DNA from: Lachnospiraceae bacterium
GTDB lineage: Bacteria > Bacillota > Clostridia > Lachnospirales > Lachnospiraceae
Assembly: GCA_022790855.1 (NCBI GenBank)
Contig: JAAVYA010000051.1
Coordinates: 62,001 to 126,000, forward strand
Length of the DNA stretch: 64,000 nucleotides
Reading direction: 5' to 3'
Position 1 is the first letter of the stretch, and each line of letters begins with the position of its first letter. A program made the position numbers and the translations under genes. This document shows, one piece after another, positions 52,777 through 61,406 of the stretch. Below the pieces are notes generated by a model. That model saw only the letters and a list, made by a program, of their open reading frames with translations, did not search any database and had not been told where the DNA came from.

Positions 52777-53661
52777 CTATTTCAATACCTTTTCCACTTC
52801 TTGTGCACTTGGCATTCCACTTTGTGCTCCAAACTTTTCAATGGACAACCCGGCCGCTGCATTTCCATAAACCAGGGCTGACCGCACATCTGCCCCTGCC
52901 GCAATCTGCACACAAAAAGCCCCGTTCAGCGTGTCTCCGGCCCCCGTAGTATCCACTACTTTCGCCGGATGCGCCGGAACCGTCACAATCTCCCCGGATT
53001 TCAGGCAAGTTGTCACTCCCTTTGCTCCCTGGGTAATAATTAATTTCTCGGGATACTTCCTCAGGAGCTGTTCCACCGGAACATGATCTCCAAAAATCAA
53101 CCGTGCTTCGTGTTCATTGGGCGTGAGATACGATACTTTATCCACAACTTCCATAGGAACCTTCGCGGCCGGAGCCGGATTCAGCGCCACCGGGATGTGA
53201 TTCTGGCTGCAAAAATCAACGACGTAATGGACAGTATCCAGAGAAATCTCCTGCTGAAGAACCACCATATCAAAATCCTTCAGCTCATGTTTTACTTCAT
53301 CTACATAGGCCCTGTCTACCTTTTCATTGGCTCCTGGAACAACGACAATGGTATTATCATTTTCACCAATGGTAATCATAGCCGTTCCGGTGGGAACTTC
53401 CTTCAACACCTGAATCTGCTTTATCAAAATGCCTTCCTTCTCAAGGTTTTTCAATACTTTCTGCCCGCTGTCGTCCGCTCCTACGCAGCCGAACATTGCA
53501 ACCTCTGCCCCTAGCCTGGCCATAGCCACCGCCTGATTCGCTCCCTTTCCTCCCGGATAAAAGCTCACATTGCTTCCCCGGACGGTTTCTCCTTTCAAAG
53601 GAATCCGTTCCGCAGTTATTACCATATCCATATTGATACTTCCAACCACCGCTAATCTCAT
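52777..53661 (-). CDS. rbsK: Ribokinase (PfkB family)
   Basis: A 294-residue PfkB-fold sugar kinase: VVGSINMDMV at the start, YPGGKGANQAVAMARLG, LNPAPA, ITQGAKGV and the anion-hole motif DTTGAGDTLNGAF with the catalytic Asp. This pattern, particularly SINMD and GGKGANQA, marks ribokinases, which phosphorylate ribose to ribose-5-phosphate. GGAGG six bases upstream favours ATG 53661 over 53667. No rbsD or transporter gene is adjacent. Confidence 0.92.
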   Translation of the reverse strand: MRLAVVGSINMDMVITAERIPLKGETVRGSNVSFYPGGKGANQAVAMARLGAEVAMFGCVGADDSGQKVLKNLEKEGILIKQIQVLKEVPTGTAMITIGENDNTIVVVPGANEKVDRAYVDEVKHELKDFDMVVLQQEISLDTVHYVVDFCSQNHIPVALNPAPAAKVPMEVVDKVSYLTPNEHEARLIFGDHVPVEQLLRKYPEKLIITQGAKGVTTCLKSGEIVTVPAHPAKVVDTTGAGDTLNGAFCVQIAAGADVRSALVYGNAAAGLSIEKFGAQSGMPSAQEVEKVLK

Positions 53662-53845
53662 AGCCATCCTCCATTCATTTTACGGTATCACCCAACTTTC
53701 AAGGAAAATTTGATCACAATTTCCCATAAGGGTACTTCGCATCTTTTCTCTCCACAGCTCTCTATATCATAACACAACCGGCGCAGCTTACGCTCCGCCG
53801 GTTAAAAAAATTCCTGTATTCTACTCTCAAAACTGAATTTCTCTT

Positions 53846-55237
53846 CTATAAATCACAGTTATTCACCGTTCTTGGGAAAGGAATCACATCGCGGATGTTA
53901 CTCATACCCGTCAAGTACATCACACAGCGCTCAAATCCCAGTCCAAAACCTGCATGGCGGGCGGAACCGTACTTGCGCAGATCCAGATAGAAATCATAAT
54001 CTTCCTTCTTAAGCCCCATTTCTTCGATTCGCGCACATAGCTTCTGGTAATCGTCTTCCCTCTGGCTTCCGCCGATAATCTCCCCGATTCCAGGCACCAG
54101 GCAGTCCATGGCTGCAACCGTCCTGCCGTCTGGATTCATCTTCATATAGAAAGCCTTAATCTCCTTGGGATAATCCGTTACAAAAACGGGGCGCTGGAAT
54201 ACTTCTTCCGTCAAATACCGCTCATGTTCCGTCTGCAAATCCACACCCCAGGACACCTTATATTCAAAATTGTCATTATTCTTCTCCAGAATCTCAATGG
54301 CCTCGGTATACGTCACATGGCCGAAATCAGAATTTACCACATGGTTCAGCCGTTCCAGCAATCCTTTATCCACAAAGCTGTTAAAGAAATTCATTTCTTC
54401 CGGAGCTTGTTCCAGCACGAAACGAATGATATATTTCAACATACTTTCCGCCAGCATCATATCGTCTTTTAAGTCCGCAAACGCGATTTCCGGCTCAATC
54501 ATCCAAAATTCCGCCGCATGGCGCGTCGTATTGGAATTTTCCGCCCGAAAGGTTGGGCCGAAGGTATATATATTTCGGAACGCCATGGCGTACGTCTCTC
54601 CGTTCAACTGTCCGCTGACGGTAAGGTTCGTAGGCTTATTAAAAAAGTCCCTGCTAAAATCCACATTCCCCTCTTCTGTCCTGGGAATATCATTTAAATC
54701 CAGCGTTGTCACCTGAAACATCTCTCCGGCGCCTTCGCAGTCGCTTCCGGTAATCAATGGCGTATGCACATACACAAAATCCCTCTCCTGGAAAAACTTG
54801 TGGATAGCGTATGCAATCAAAGAGCGCACCCGGAACACTGCCTGAAACGTATTTGTCCTGGGCCTCAAATGGGAAATGGTCCGCAGATACTCAAACGTAT
54901 GGCGCTTTTTCTGCAGCGGATAATCCGGGGTAGAAGCTCCTTCTACGATCACGTCCTGTGCCTGGACTTCAAAGGGCTGTTTGGCCTGGGGCGTGGGAAC
55001 GAGCGTCCCCTTTACCAGGATAGCCGCTCCTACATTCAGCTTGGATATTTCCCCATAATTACTTAATTCTTCGGAATACACTACCTGGAGAGGCTCAAAA
55101 AAGGTTCCGTCGTTTACGACAATAAATCCAAAATTTTTGGAATTACGTATGCTGCGGACCCAGCCGCAGACTTCTACTGTTTTGTCCAGGTATTTTTCTC
55201 TGTTTCTGAATAGGTCTTTTATGTTTGTTAGGGTCAT
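53846..55237 (-). CDS. asnS: Asparaginyl-tRNA synthetase
   Basis: A class II synthetase of 463 residues, the normal length: N-terminal OB fold ([25 protein letters not shown]), motif 2 region ([24 protein letters not shown]) and motif 3 ([21 protein letters not shown]). It charges tRNA-Asn. ATG 55237 has AAGGAG eight bases upstream; a longer in-frame start at 55315 runs into the foldback element and is unlikely. No T-box elements were seen in the 270-base leader; instead a 200-base foldback lies at 55278-55477. Confidence 0.93.
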   Translation of the reverse strand: MTLTNIKDLFRNREKYLDKTVEVCGWVRSIRNSKNFGFIVVNDGTFFEPLQVVYSEELSNYGEISKLNVGAAILVKGTLVPTPQAKQPFEVQAQDVIVEGASTPDYPLQKKRHTFEYLRTISHLRPRTNTFQAVFRVRSLIAYAIHKFFQERDFVYVHTPLITGSDCEGAGEMFQVTTLDLNDIPRTEEGNVDFSRDFFNKPTNLTVSGQLNGETYAMAFRNIYTFGPTFRAENSNTTRHAAEFWMIEPEIAFADLKDDMMLAESMLKYIIRFVLEQAPEEMNFFNSFVDKGLLERLNHVVNSDFGHVTYTEAIEILEKNNDNFEYKVSWGVDLQTEHERYLTEEVFQRPVFVTDYPKEIKAFYMKMNPDGRTVAAMDCLVPGIGEIIGGSQREDDYQKLCARIEEMGLKKEDYDFYLDLRKYGSARHAGFGLGFERCVMYLTGMSNIRDVIPFPRTVNNCDL

Positions 55238-55277
55238 TTCATAATCTCCTTCCCGGGTTAGATAACTTTTATTTTGT

Positions 55278-55477
55278 GATACAGGGGACGGAAATTCATG
55301 GAGGGCCTTCCTCACGCAAACTGCGGCAACGCTGCGGTGAACTAACTGCTAACTCCGACTAGGAGATTCAGGAATGCCTTCATCTCCAAGTCTTCGTAAG
55401 CAGTGGATTTCACCTCCGCTAAAAACGCCTTCCAATGTTTGCTTAGAGGAAGGCCCTCCATGAATTTCCTGTGTATC
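55278..55477. repeat. 200-base nested foldback element upstream of asnS
   Basis: Perfect 24-base arms at 55290-55313 and 55446-55469 extend outward with mismatches to about 55278 and 55477. Inside, GCGGTGAA.TAACTGCT pairs with AGCAGT.ATTTCACC.CCGC. The whole unit folds on itself. It could be a miniature mobile element or a leader structure of asnS; no T-box sequence is present. Confidence 0.6.
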
Positions 55478-55507
55478 GAAAAATAAAATAATTATTGTGA
55501 TGTTTTG

Positions 55508-56692
55508 TTATTCTTCTTTTTCTTCGTTTTCATCTGCTTTGGTATCGTCCTTGGGCGTCTCGGGGTCGGATTGGGAGTCATCTCCGGTATTCGTATCATC
55601 CTCGGGCGTCTCGGGGTCGGATTCCGTGCCGGATGCGCTGTCCGGGGTGGGTACGGTATAGTTCACTTTGGCATTTTGTACTACATAGTCCAGTACTTTA
55701 TTTCCCAGGCAGATCTGTCTGACGTAGTCTTTGTCGTATTGCTCATACAATTCTTCTTCTGTAGCAAAGCCATAAGTACCCAGCATACTGTCCACAAATG
55801 TCTGGTACTCTTCATCATCTATGTCCAACTTTTCTTTCTCAGCAATGGCATCTAAGATCAGTTCAAATTCCAGGCTGCTTTTTACATCTTCTGTGATCTG
55901 CTCCTGGTACTCTTCTTCTGTAATGTTGGCCTGTTTGAGATAGTCTTCCAGGCTGGAGCCCTGGGCTTCATAGCTTTTTTCAGCCTGGCTTTTATATTCT
56001 TCCACCCGTTCTTTTAGCATATCTTTTGGAATTTCTTTTACGGTGCAAATCTCCTGAAGCTTGGCAATGGCTGAGGAACGTGCGCTTGCCTGAGCATAGT
56101 AATCGTTGGAGCCATCCAGGGTCTTCTTGACATCTTCTAAGAACTGTTCGACGGTAGCCTGCCCAAATTTCTCCGAGACATACTCATCCGTCATAGTATC
56201 ATATGTCATTTCCTTTGTCTTAACAATCCTGTTGACCTTTACATCAAATACCACAGGTTTCCCAGAAAAATCCGGGTTATTCTGATAGGGATCCGGAAAT
56301 TTCAAATCAAGGGAACGAGATTCATTCACTTTGGCTCCCACCAGACCGTCTTCAAAGCCTTCAATAAATGAATGGGAACCAATCTTTAAAATATGGTTTT
56401 CTGCCGTACCCCCGGCAAAAGCCTCGCCATCCATTTTTCCCTCATAATTAATATCAACGGTGTCCCCATCCTCCACGGTATCCTTCTCTATCGTCTCATA
56501 ATCAGGGTACATCGCCAGGGTCTGATTTACATAATTTCGGATATCATCATCTGTAAGCTCTGCTTTCTGGGCTTCAATCTCCATTCCCATATATTCCCCA
56601 AGCTCTACGTAATTTTTCTTACCATTTCCGCACCCTGAGAGTACCGTCAAGGCGCATAAACCGACAATAAATGCCGCCGTCATTTTCTTCAT
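55508..56692 (-). CDS. Trigger-factor-like extracytoplasmic peptidyl-prolyl isomerase lipoprotein
   Basis: The 394-residue protein has a lipoprotein signal peptide with lipobox LSGC (C21). An FKBP-type domain (about 80-165) carries VEDGDTVDINYEGKMDG, FIEGFEDGLVGAK and LDLKFPDPY. A long helical C-terminal region like that of trigger factor (about 165-345) follows, then an acidic tail with SDPETPxDDT repeats. Cytoplasmic trigger factor has no such signal, so this is a surface-anchored relative that should fold secreted proteins. It is a single gene upstream of asnS. Confidence 0.85.
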   Translation of the reverse strand: MKKMTAAFIVGLCALTVLSGCGNGKKNYVELGEYMGMEIEAQKAELTDDDIRNYVNQTLAMYPDYETIEKDTVEDGDTVDINYEGKMDGEAFAGGTAENHILKIGSHSFIEGFEDGLVGAKVNESRSLDLKFPDPYQNNPDFSGKPVVFDVKVNRIVKTKEMTYDTMTDEYVSEKFGQATVEQFLEDVKKTLDGSNDYYAQASARSSAIAKLQEICTVKEIPKDMLKERVEEYKSQAEKSYEAQGSSLEDYLKQANITEEEYQEQITEDVKSSLEFELILDAIAEKEKLDIDDEEYQTFVDSMLGTYGFATEEELYEQYDKDYVRQICLGNKVLDYVVQNAKVNYTVPTPDSASGTESDPETPEDDTNTGDDSQSDPETPKDDTKADENEEKEE

Positions 56693-56812
56693 ATCATCAT
56701 TACCTTTCTATTTTGTGTCAGCTCATCTGCTTTCATAGTATATAAAGATACCATATTTCTCGGGAAATGAAAACCCTTGCCACAAATAATTCACAAATAA
56801 ATCAGATATCCT

Positions 56813-56840
56813 TTGCACTTTCCGTAAAAAAGGATATAAT
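56813..56840 (+). promoter_or_regulatory. Promoter of pncB
   Basis: TTGCAC (56813-56818) and TATAAT (56835-56840) with a 16-base spacer. The leader of about 70 bases contains a GC hairpin (GCCGGGCA..TGCCCCGGC) and no clear ribosome binding site before ATG 56918. Confidence 0.65.
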
Positions 56841-56917
56841 GATAAGAAAAAACATGAGAGGAGCCGGGCAAAGCTGCCCCGGCGAATGCGATCCTGGCAT
56901 TTGCCGCAAACAAACTT

Positions 56918-58372
56918 ATGAGTACATTAAATTTAACACTCTTGACGGATCTGTACGAATTAACCATGATGCAGGGCTATTTCAAAACCAAAAACCATGA
57001 TGTGGTAGTCTTCGATGCATTTTACCGGGCCAATCCCTCAGGAGGGGGATACGCTGTTTGTGCAGGATTGGATCAAGTCATCGACTATGTGAAAAATCTT
57101 CATTTTGACCAGGAGGATGTTTCCTATCTCAGAAGCCTTGGCATCTTCGACGACGACTTTCTTCAATACCTAAGCGATTTCCATTTTTCCGGGGATATTT
57201 ATGCCATTCCCGAGGGCACCGTTATTTTCCCCAGGGAACCTCTGATCAAGGTAATCGCGCCTATTATGGAAGCGCAGTTGATTGAAACCGCCATTTTGAA
57301 CATTATCAACCACCAGAGCCTGATTGCCACCAAGGCCGCCCGGGTCTGCTATGCCGCTCAGGGAGACGGAGTGATGGAATTCGGCCTGCGCCGGGCGCAA
57401 GGCCCTGATTCCGGCACTTACGGGGCAAGGGCCGCTGTGATCGGCGGCTGCACCGGAACCTCCAACGTTCTGGCCGGGCAAATGTTTGATATCCCGGTAA
57501 AAGGCACCCATGCTCATAGCTGGATCATGAGCTTCCCAGATGAATACACCGCTTTTAAAACATATGCAGACCTGTATCCTTCCGCCTGCATCTTGCTGGT
57601 GGATACTTATGATACCCTCAAATCCGGCGTTCCTAATGCCATCCGGGTATTCCGGGAACTGAAAGAAGCCGGGGTTCCTCTCACATTTTACGGAATCCGC
57701 ATGGACAGCGGGGATCTTGCCTATCTTTCCAAAAAAGTCCGTAAAATGCTGGACGAAGCCGGTTTTCCCGACGCTGTGATCTCCGCTTCCAACGACCTGG
57801 ACGAGTATCTCATAGAAAGCCTAAAAATTCAGGGGGCCACCATCACCTCCTGGGGTGTGGGAACCAATCTGATCACTTCCAAGGACTGCCCGGCTTTCGG
57901 CGGCGTGTACAAGCTGGCCGCCATTCAAGATGAAAACGGGAATTTTATTCCCAAAATCAAGCTGTCGGAGAACACAGAAAAGGTTACAAACCCCGGAAAC
58001 AAAACCGTCTATCGCATCTATGAAAAAGATTCCGGCAAAGTCAAAGCAGATCTGATCTGCCTGGTGGGTGAAACCTTTGACGAATCCAAGGATCTTCGGC
58101 TTTTTGATCCGGTGGAGACCTGGAAAAAAACCCGGCTTCCCGGCGGTTCCTATACTATGCGGGAGCTCTTCGTCCCTGTTTTTGAAAAAGGAAAATGCGT
58201 CTATGAAAGTCCCTCTGTGATGGAAATCCAGGAATACTGCAACCGGGAAAAAGACACCCTTTGGAATGAGACAAAACGTTTTGTAAATCCCCATCATATT
58301 TATGTGGACTTGTCAGATAAGCTCTTTCAAATGAAAACAGATTTGTTTAATGAGATGAGCAATAAGGAATAA
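56918..58372 (+). CDS. pncB: Nicotinate phosphoribosyltransferase
   Basis: The 484-residue protein starts with LTDLYELTMMQGYF. It carries FGLRRAQGPDSGTYGARAA and the active-site region GTHAHSWIMSF, where the first or second His is the phosphohistidine of this family. It also has YGIRMDSGDLAYLSKKVR and WGVGTNLITS. It salvages nicotinate to nicotinate mononucleotide for NAD synthesis. The start codon has a poor ribosome binding site, so translation may be weak or leader-controlled. A terminator follows at 58393. Confidence 0.94.
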   Translation: MSTLNLTLLTDLYELTMMQGYFKTKNHDVVVFDAFYRANPSGGGYAVCAGLDQVIDYVKNLHFDQEDVSYLRSLGIFDDDFLQYLSDFHFSGDIYAIPEGTVIFPREPLIKVIAPIMEAQLIETAILNIINHQSLIATKAARVCYAAQGDGVMEFGLRRAQGPDSGTYGARAAVIGGCTGTSNVLAGQMFDIPVKGTHAHSWIMSFPDEYTAFKTYADLYPSACILLVDTYDTLKSGVPNAIRVFRELKEAGVPLTFYGIRMDSGDLAYLSKKVRKMLDEAGFPDAVISASNDLDEYLIESLKIQGATITSWGVGTNLITSKDCPAFGGVYKLAAIQDENGNFIPKIKLSENTEKVTNPGNKTVYRIYEKDSGKVKADLICLVGETFDESKDLRLFDPVETWKKTRLPGGSYTMRELFVPVFEKGKCVYESPSVMEIQEYCNREKDTLWNETKRFVNPHHIYVDLSDKLFQMKTDLFNEMSNKE

Positions 58373-58698
58373 AAATCATTGCTGTTCTTTGCCAGGAGGC
58401 TTCTCAAGATTGAGAGGTCTCCTGTTTTAGTCACATCTACGCTATTTATATATTAGTAACTTCTTATTGCTCCTCGTTCTATTTGCTGTTATACTTTATG
58501 CAAACGTAGGGTATCTGAATAACCTCTATGCCAGATGGCAGAAACCGGAACGGGCTTTGGCATATAAAAAATACGCGAAATGTTCCTGTCCGTCAATGTC
58601 AATTTCGATCTCTCACGAAAGTTAAAATTTATTATATTCTGCAAAAAGCGATTTCAAAACCTCATAAATAAAGGTTTTTGGCATTGCGCGTACTCGGC
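58373..58698. other. Gap with a terminator and a possible TPR-like fragment
   Basis: Apart from the pncB terminator this 326-base stretch holds no gene. A short frame near 58502-58624 reads GYLNNLYARWQKPERALAYKKY, like one tetratricopeptide helix pair, then stops; it may be a relic. Evidence is weak. Confidence 0.3.
58393..58428 (+). terminator. Intrinsic terminator after pncB
   Basis: CAGGAG.CTTCTCA paired with TGAGAG.TCTCCTG, then TTTT. Confidence 0.75.
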
Positions 58699-59715
58699 CT
58701 AGTTAAACCCAACAACCTTCTGTGAAATCTTATAGGCAACCACGGAAATTTTCCTGCCGCCCTTTCCCGGCAGATTCATGGTTTGTCCCATAATACCGTT
58801 TCTTAGCCGATGGAACAGGCGCAGGTCATAATTTTTAATATACTTCCAAAGCTCCCGTTTTTTGTTTAAATTCTCCTCCGTCCCGGAACGGATACACATA
58901 ATCGTAGAAATCACCGTAATGATTTCCAGATAGTTAAACATATATTTCCGCAGCTTCTTATTGGGAAGCTTCCACAAATCCACCGCTTCTACCATCAGCT
59001 TGTTCACCTTGATCTGTTGGTCAATCCGTCTAATCATCACCGCTTCATTGACAGATTGATCCTCTCTTCCAATAAAATAGCGGTAAAAATCCACATCAAG
59101 GTAATACATGGTTTTTACATAAGGCAAAGGGAAATACACAAAAATGTTGTCCACATAAAAGGTGTGTTCCGGAAGCTTCAAGCCGCATTCCCGCAAAAGC
59201 TGTGTACGGTAAATCACAGAATGCATCAAGATATAACGTCCCTTTTTGAAATGCTTTGCCTCCTCCCAGCCAAATAGCTGATCTTTGGGCAAAATACTTC
59301 TGTAATGCATTACCTTTTTTCGCTTTACCCCTTCCTTTTCATAGACGAAATTACTGATCAGCATATCTAAAGCATTCTGCCCGCCGCTTAATGTCCGCAA
59401 CGTTTCTAAGATTTTCTGGTAGGCTTCTTCATTTACCCAGTCGTCACTGTCCACCACTTTAAAAAACAAGCCGGTGGCATTACGGATTCCTGCATTTACC
59501 GCCTCCCCATGGCCGCCGTTTTTCTGATGGATCGCCTTTACAATAGAGGGATATTTTTTTGCATATTGATCTGCAATTTCAGGCGTAGCATCCATCGAAC
59601 CGTCATCTACGATCAAAATCTCCACATCTTCCCCGCCTGGCAACAGGGATTCGATACAATGTTCCATATAATCCTGGGAATTGTAACAAGGAATTGCGAT
59701 TGATAATAATTTCAT
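58699..59715 (-). CDS. Family 2 glycosyltransferase
   Basis: The 338-residue protein has a GT-A fold: LSIAIPCYNS at 4-13, VDDGSMD near 36, GGHGEAVNAG and the metal-binding KVVDSDDWV near 90. The C-terminal 150 residues are helical and basic, with a short amphipathic segment but no clear membrane domain. It transfers a sugar to a polysaccharide, lipid or protein acceptor at the inner membrane. It stands alone, divergent from the AraC gene across a 650-base gap. Confidence 0.88.
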   Translation of the reverse strand: MKLLSIAIPCYNSQDYMEHCIESLLPGGEDVEILIVDDGSMDATPEIADQYAKKYPSIVKAIHQKNGGHGEAVNAGIRNATGLFFKVVDSDDWVNEEAYQKILETLRTLSGGQNALDMLISNFVYEKEGVKRKKVMHYRSILPKDQLFGWEEAKHFKKGRYILMHSVIYRTQLLRECGLKLPEHTFYVDNIFVYFPLPYVKTMYYLDVDFYRYFIGREDQSVNEAVMIRRIDQQIKVNKLMVEAVDLWKLPNKKLRKYMFNYLEIITVISTIMCIRSGTEENLNKKRELWKYIKNYDLRLFHRLRNGIMGQTMNLPGKGGRKISVVAYKISQKVVGFN

Positions 59716-60086
59716 AACTCTGTATTCTCCTTTTGTAAGGTTTTCTTATTTCAAAACAAAAGCAGGCGCACCTTTTGTCTCTTTGACTCATTGGCTTTAT
59801 CGCCTGTCCCTGTGGACATTATACACAGTACTGTCCGCCGAAGGCAAATACTTTTTTCTTAAGCTTTTCTAAATAATTCCGGAAACCTGAAACACTTCAC
59901 TCACTGGCATGATATTGCTGCCAGAACCAATGTAAATTAGTTACAGAAACAAGATATACAGCCCGGAAAAAGAATGTGAACAAAATTCATATATTATTAA
60001 CAAAATTATCATAAACTGAACATATCAATGACACAACTGGCAGATATACTGAAAATCATCAAAGCAAGATTATTATTTGAGCCGAT

Positions 60087-60287
60087 AAACAATTGATTCC
60101 CCTCAATTGTTTTTCATAAATCTTTTTCATAGCCTTGCCTTAGGGCGTGTTAATACGGTTATTCCCGCGTCTTAAGGCAAGGTTCCTCCCAATTTTATTT
60201 GGAAGCTTACATTGATAGCCTCACTTTTTCATACATTCAAGCTATAACCTTTTAGTGGCCGGCATTCAAACGCCGGCCCCTTTTTTT
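60087..60287 (+). ncRNA. Candidate structured RNA ending in a terminator
   Basis: Three plus-strand hairpins stand in a row: AAACAATTGA/TCAATTGTTT (60087-60112), CCTTGCCTTA/TAAGGCAAGG (60133-60182) and the terminator stem GGCCGGC/GCCGGCC with a T7 tail (60257-60287). No coding frame lies upstream that the terminator could serve, which argues for a small RNA. No clear promoter was found, and I do not recognise a known RNA family. Confidence 0.35.
60257..60287 (+). terminator. Strong intrinsic terminator
   Basis: GGCCGGC, eight-base loop, GCCGGCC, CC and seven T residues. It lies 80 bases before the AraC start and after no plus-strand gene. Confidence 0.8.
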
Positions 60288-60366
60288 ATATTTCCCAAAC
60301 CACATAGAATTATGATAGAATAGAACGAAACACAAATGATTATCTTCTCTTGAAAGGAGCACTTTC

Positions 60367-61209
60367 ATGAACGACTACGAAAAACGGGGGTATCTGAACC
60401 AGGACTACCGTATCTTTCATATTACAGACCAAAGCCAGCGGGAATTTCCCCACCATTATCACGACTTTTATAAGATTCTGATCCTTCTAAAAGGGGATGT
60501 TACCTACTGCATCGAAGGAAAATCTTATCCTTTACTTCCTTATGATATTGTGCTGATCAGCGCTGGAGAAGTCCACCATCCAATCGTCCGCAGCAGCACC
60601 CCTTACGAGCGCATCATTCTCTATATCTCCCCCAACTTTCTGTCTTCTTTCCGGGCGGAAGGCTGCGACCTGGAGCTTTGCTTTTTACGGGCACAGCAGG
60701 AAAAATCCAACGTTCTGCGGCTTCCATCCATCCAAAGCAGCCGGCTGTATCAGGCGCTTATGGAACTGGAAGGCTCCGTCACTGAAAAAAGCTATGGAGC
60801 AGAATTTTACCGGAAGCTCTTATTCTTGGAATTTATGGTTCATTTAAACCGTGCCGCCGTTTTGGACACGCTGCATTTTATGCCCAACAATAATGCCAAT
60901 GATAAGATCCTCATGGTTCTATCCTATATGAACGAACATCTGACAGAAAAAATCTCCATAGACAGCCTGTCCAAGCAATTTTACATCAGCAAATATTATT
61001 TAATGCATTCCTTCAAAAAAGAAACCGGCTACACCATAGGCGCCTATCTGCATCTGAAACGCCTTTTTTATGGAAGGGAGCTAATCCGACAAGGAATGCC
61101 TGTGACAAAAGCCTGCTTCGCATGCGGTTTTTCCAGTTACTCCGCTTTCTCCAGGGCTTACAAGAAGCAATTTGGGGAAGCCCCCACCCATCCCCAGGGC
61201 CTTCCCTGA
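60367..61209 (+). CDS. AraC-family transcriptional regulator with cupin sensor
   Basis: The 280-residue protein has an N-terminal cupin (about 15-95: HHYHDFYKILILLKG, IEGKSYPLLPYDIVLI, GEVHHP) and two C-terminal helix-turn-helix motifs (ISIDSLSKQFYISKYYLMHSFKK and VTKACFACGFSSYSAFSRAYKKQFG). It should bind a small ligand, often a sugar, and activate nearby genes. GAAAGGAG lies before the ATG. The next gene on the same strand is the trans-sulfuration enzyme, 197 bases on, a possible target. Confidence 0.92.
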   Translation: MNDYEKRGYLNQDYRIFHITDQSQREFPHHYHDFYKILILLKGDVTYCIEGKSYPLLPYDIVLISAGEVHHPIVRSSTPYERIILYISPNFLSSFRAEGCDLELCFLRAQQEKSNVLRLPSIQSSRLYQALMELEGSVTEKSYGAEFYRKLLFLEFMVHLNRAAVLDTLHFMPNNNANDKILMVLSYMNEHLTEKISIDSLSKQFYISKYYLMHSFKKETGYTIGAYLHLKRLFYGRELIRQGMPVTKACFACGFSSYSAFSRAYKKQFGEAPTHPQGLP

Positions 61210-61323
61210 AAACTGCCCGTTTTTTTGTATATTCCCTGGTGATATTGCAGATAATGCTTTAAAAGAGCAGTCCCTTCCATTGACAGGAATCAGTCCCTAT
61301 GATATTGTTAGACACAAATAAAA

Positions 61324-61356
61324 CGTAACAGTAAAGCCCCTGGCTTCACTGTTACG
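61324..61356 (+). promoter_or_regulatory. Inverted repeat before the trans-sulfuration gene
   Basis: CGTAACAGT (61324-61332) pairs with ACTGTTACG (61348-61356), extended by AAG/CTT, around a short loop. It lies 50 bases before the start at 61407 and lacks a T-run, so an operator or attenuator stem is as likely as a terminator for the AraC gene. Confidence 0.45.
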
Positions 61357-61406
61357 ATGAAACTACAAAATGAACGTGTTTTTTTACAAAAACGGAGGAT
61401 TTTCTC

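Larger units (their letters stand above)
59716..60366. other. 650-base intergenic region with structured segment
   Basis: No open frame of note. From 59716 to 60086 I see only A/T-rich sequence. From 60087 to 60287 two perfect hairpins and a strong plus-strand terminator occur (see the RNA candidate). The AraC promoter region follows, with a TAGAAT -10-like box near 60325. Confidence 0.6.

Noticed and set aside
55238-55507. T-box leader for asnS.
   Set aside because: No AGGGTGG.ACCGCG antiterminator motif or specifier loop could be found; the structure is a simple foldback.
56767-57000. A 77-codon plus-strand frame overlapping the pncB start.
   Set aside because: It spans the pncB promoter and runs out of frame into pncB; no ribosome binding site.
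58502-58624. Short TPR-like coding fragment.
   Set aside because: About 40 codons with no start, one possible repeat only and no partner frame; kept as a weak remark.
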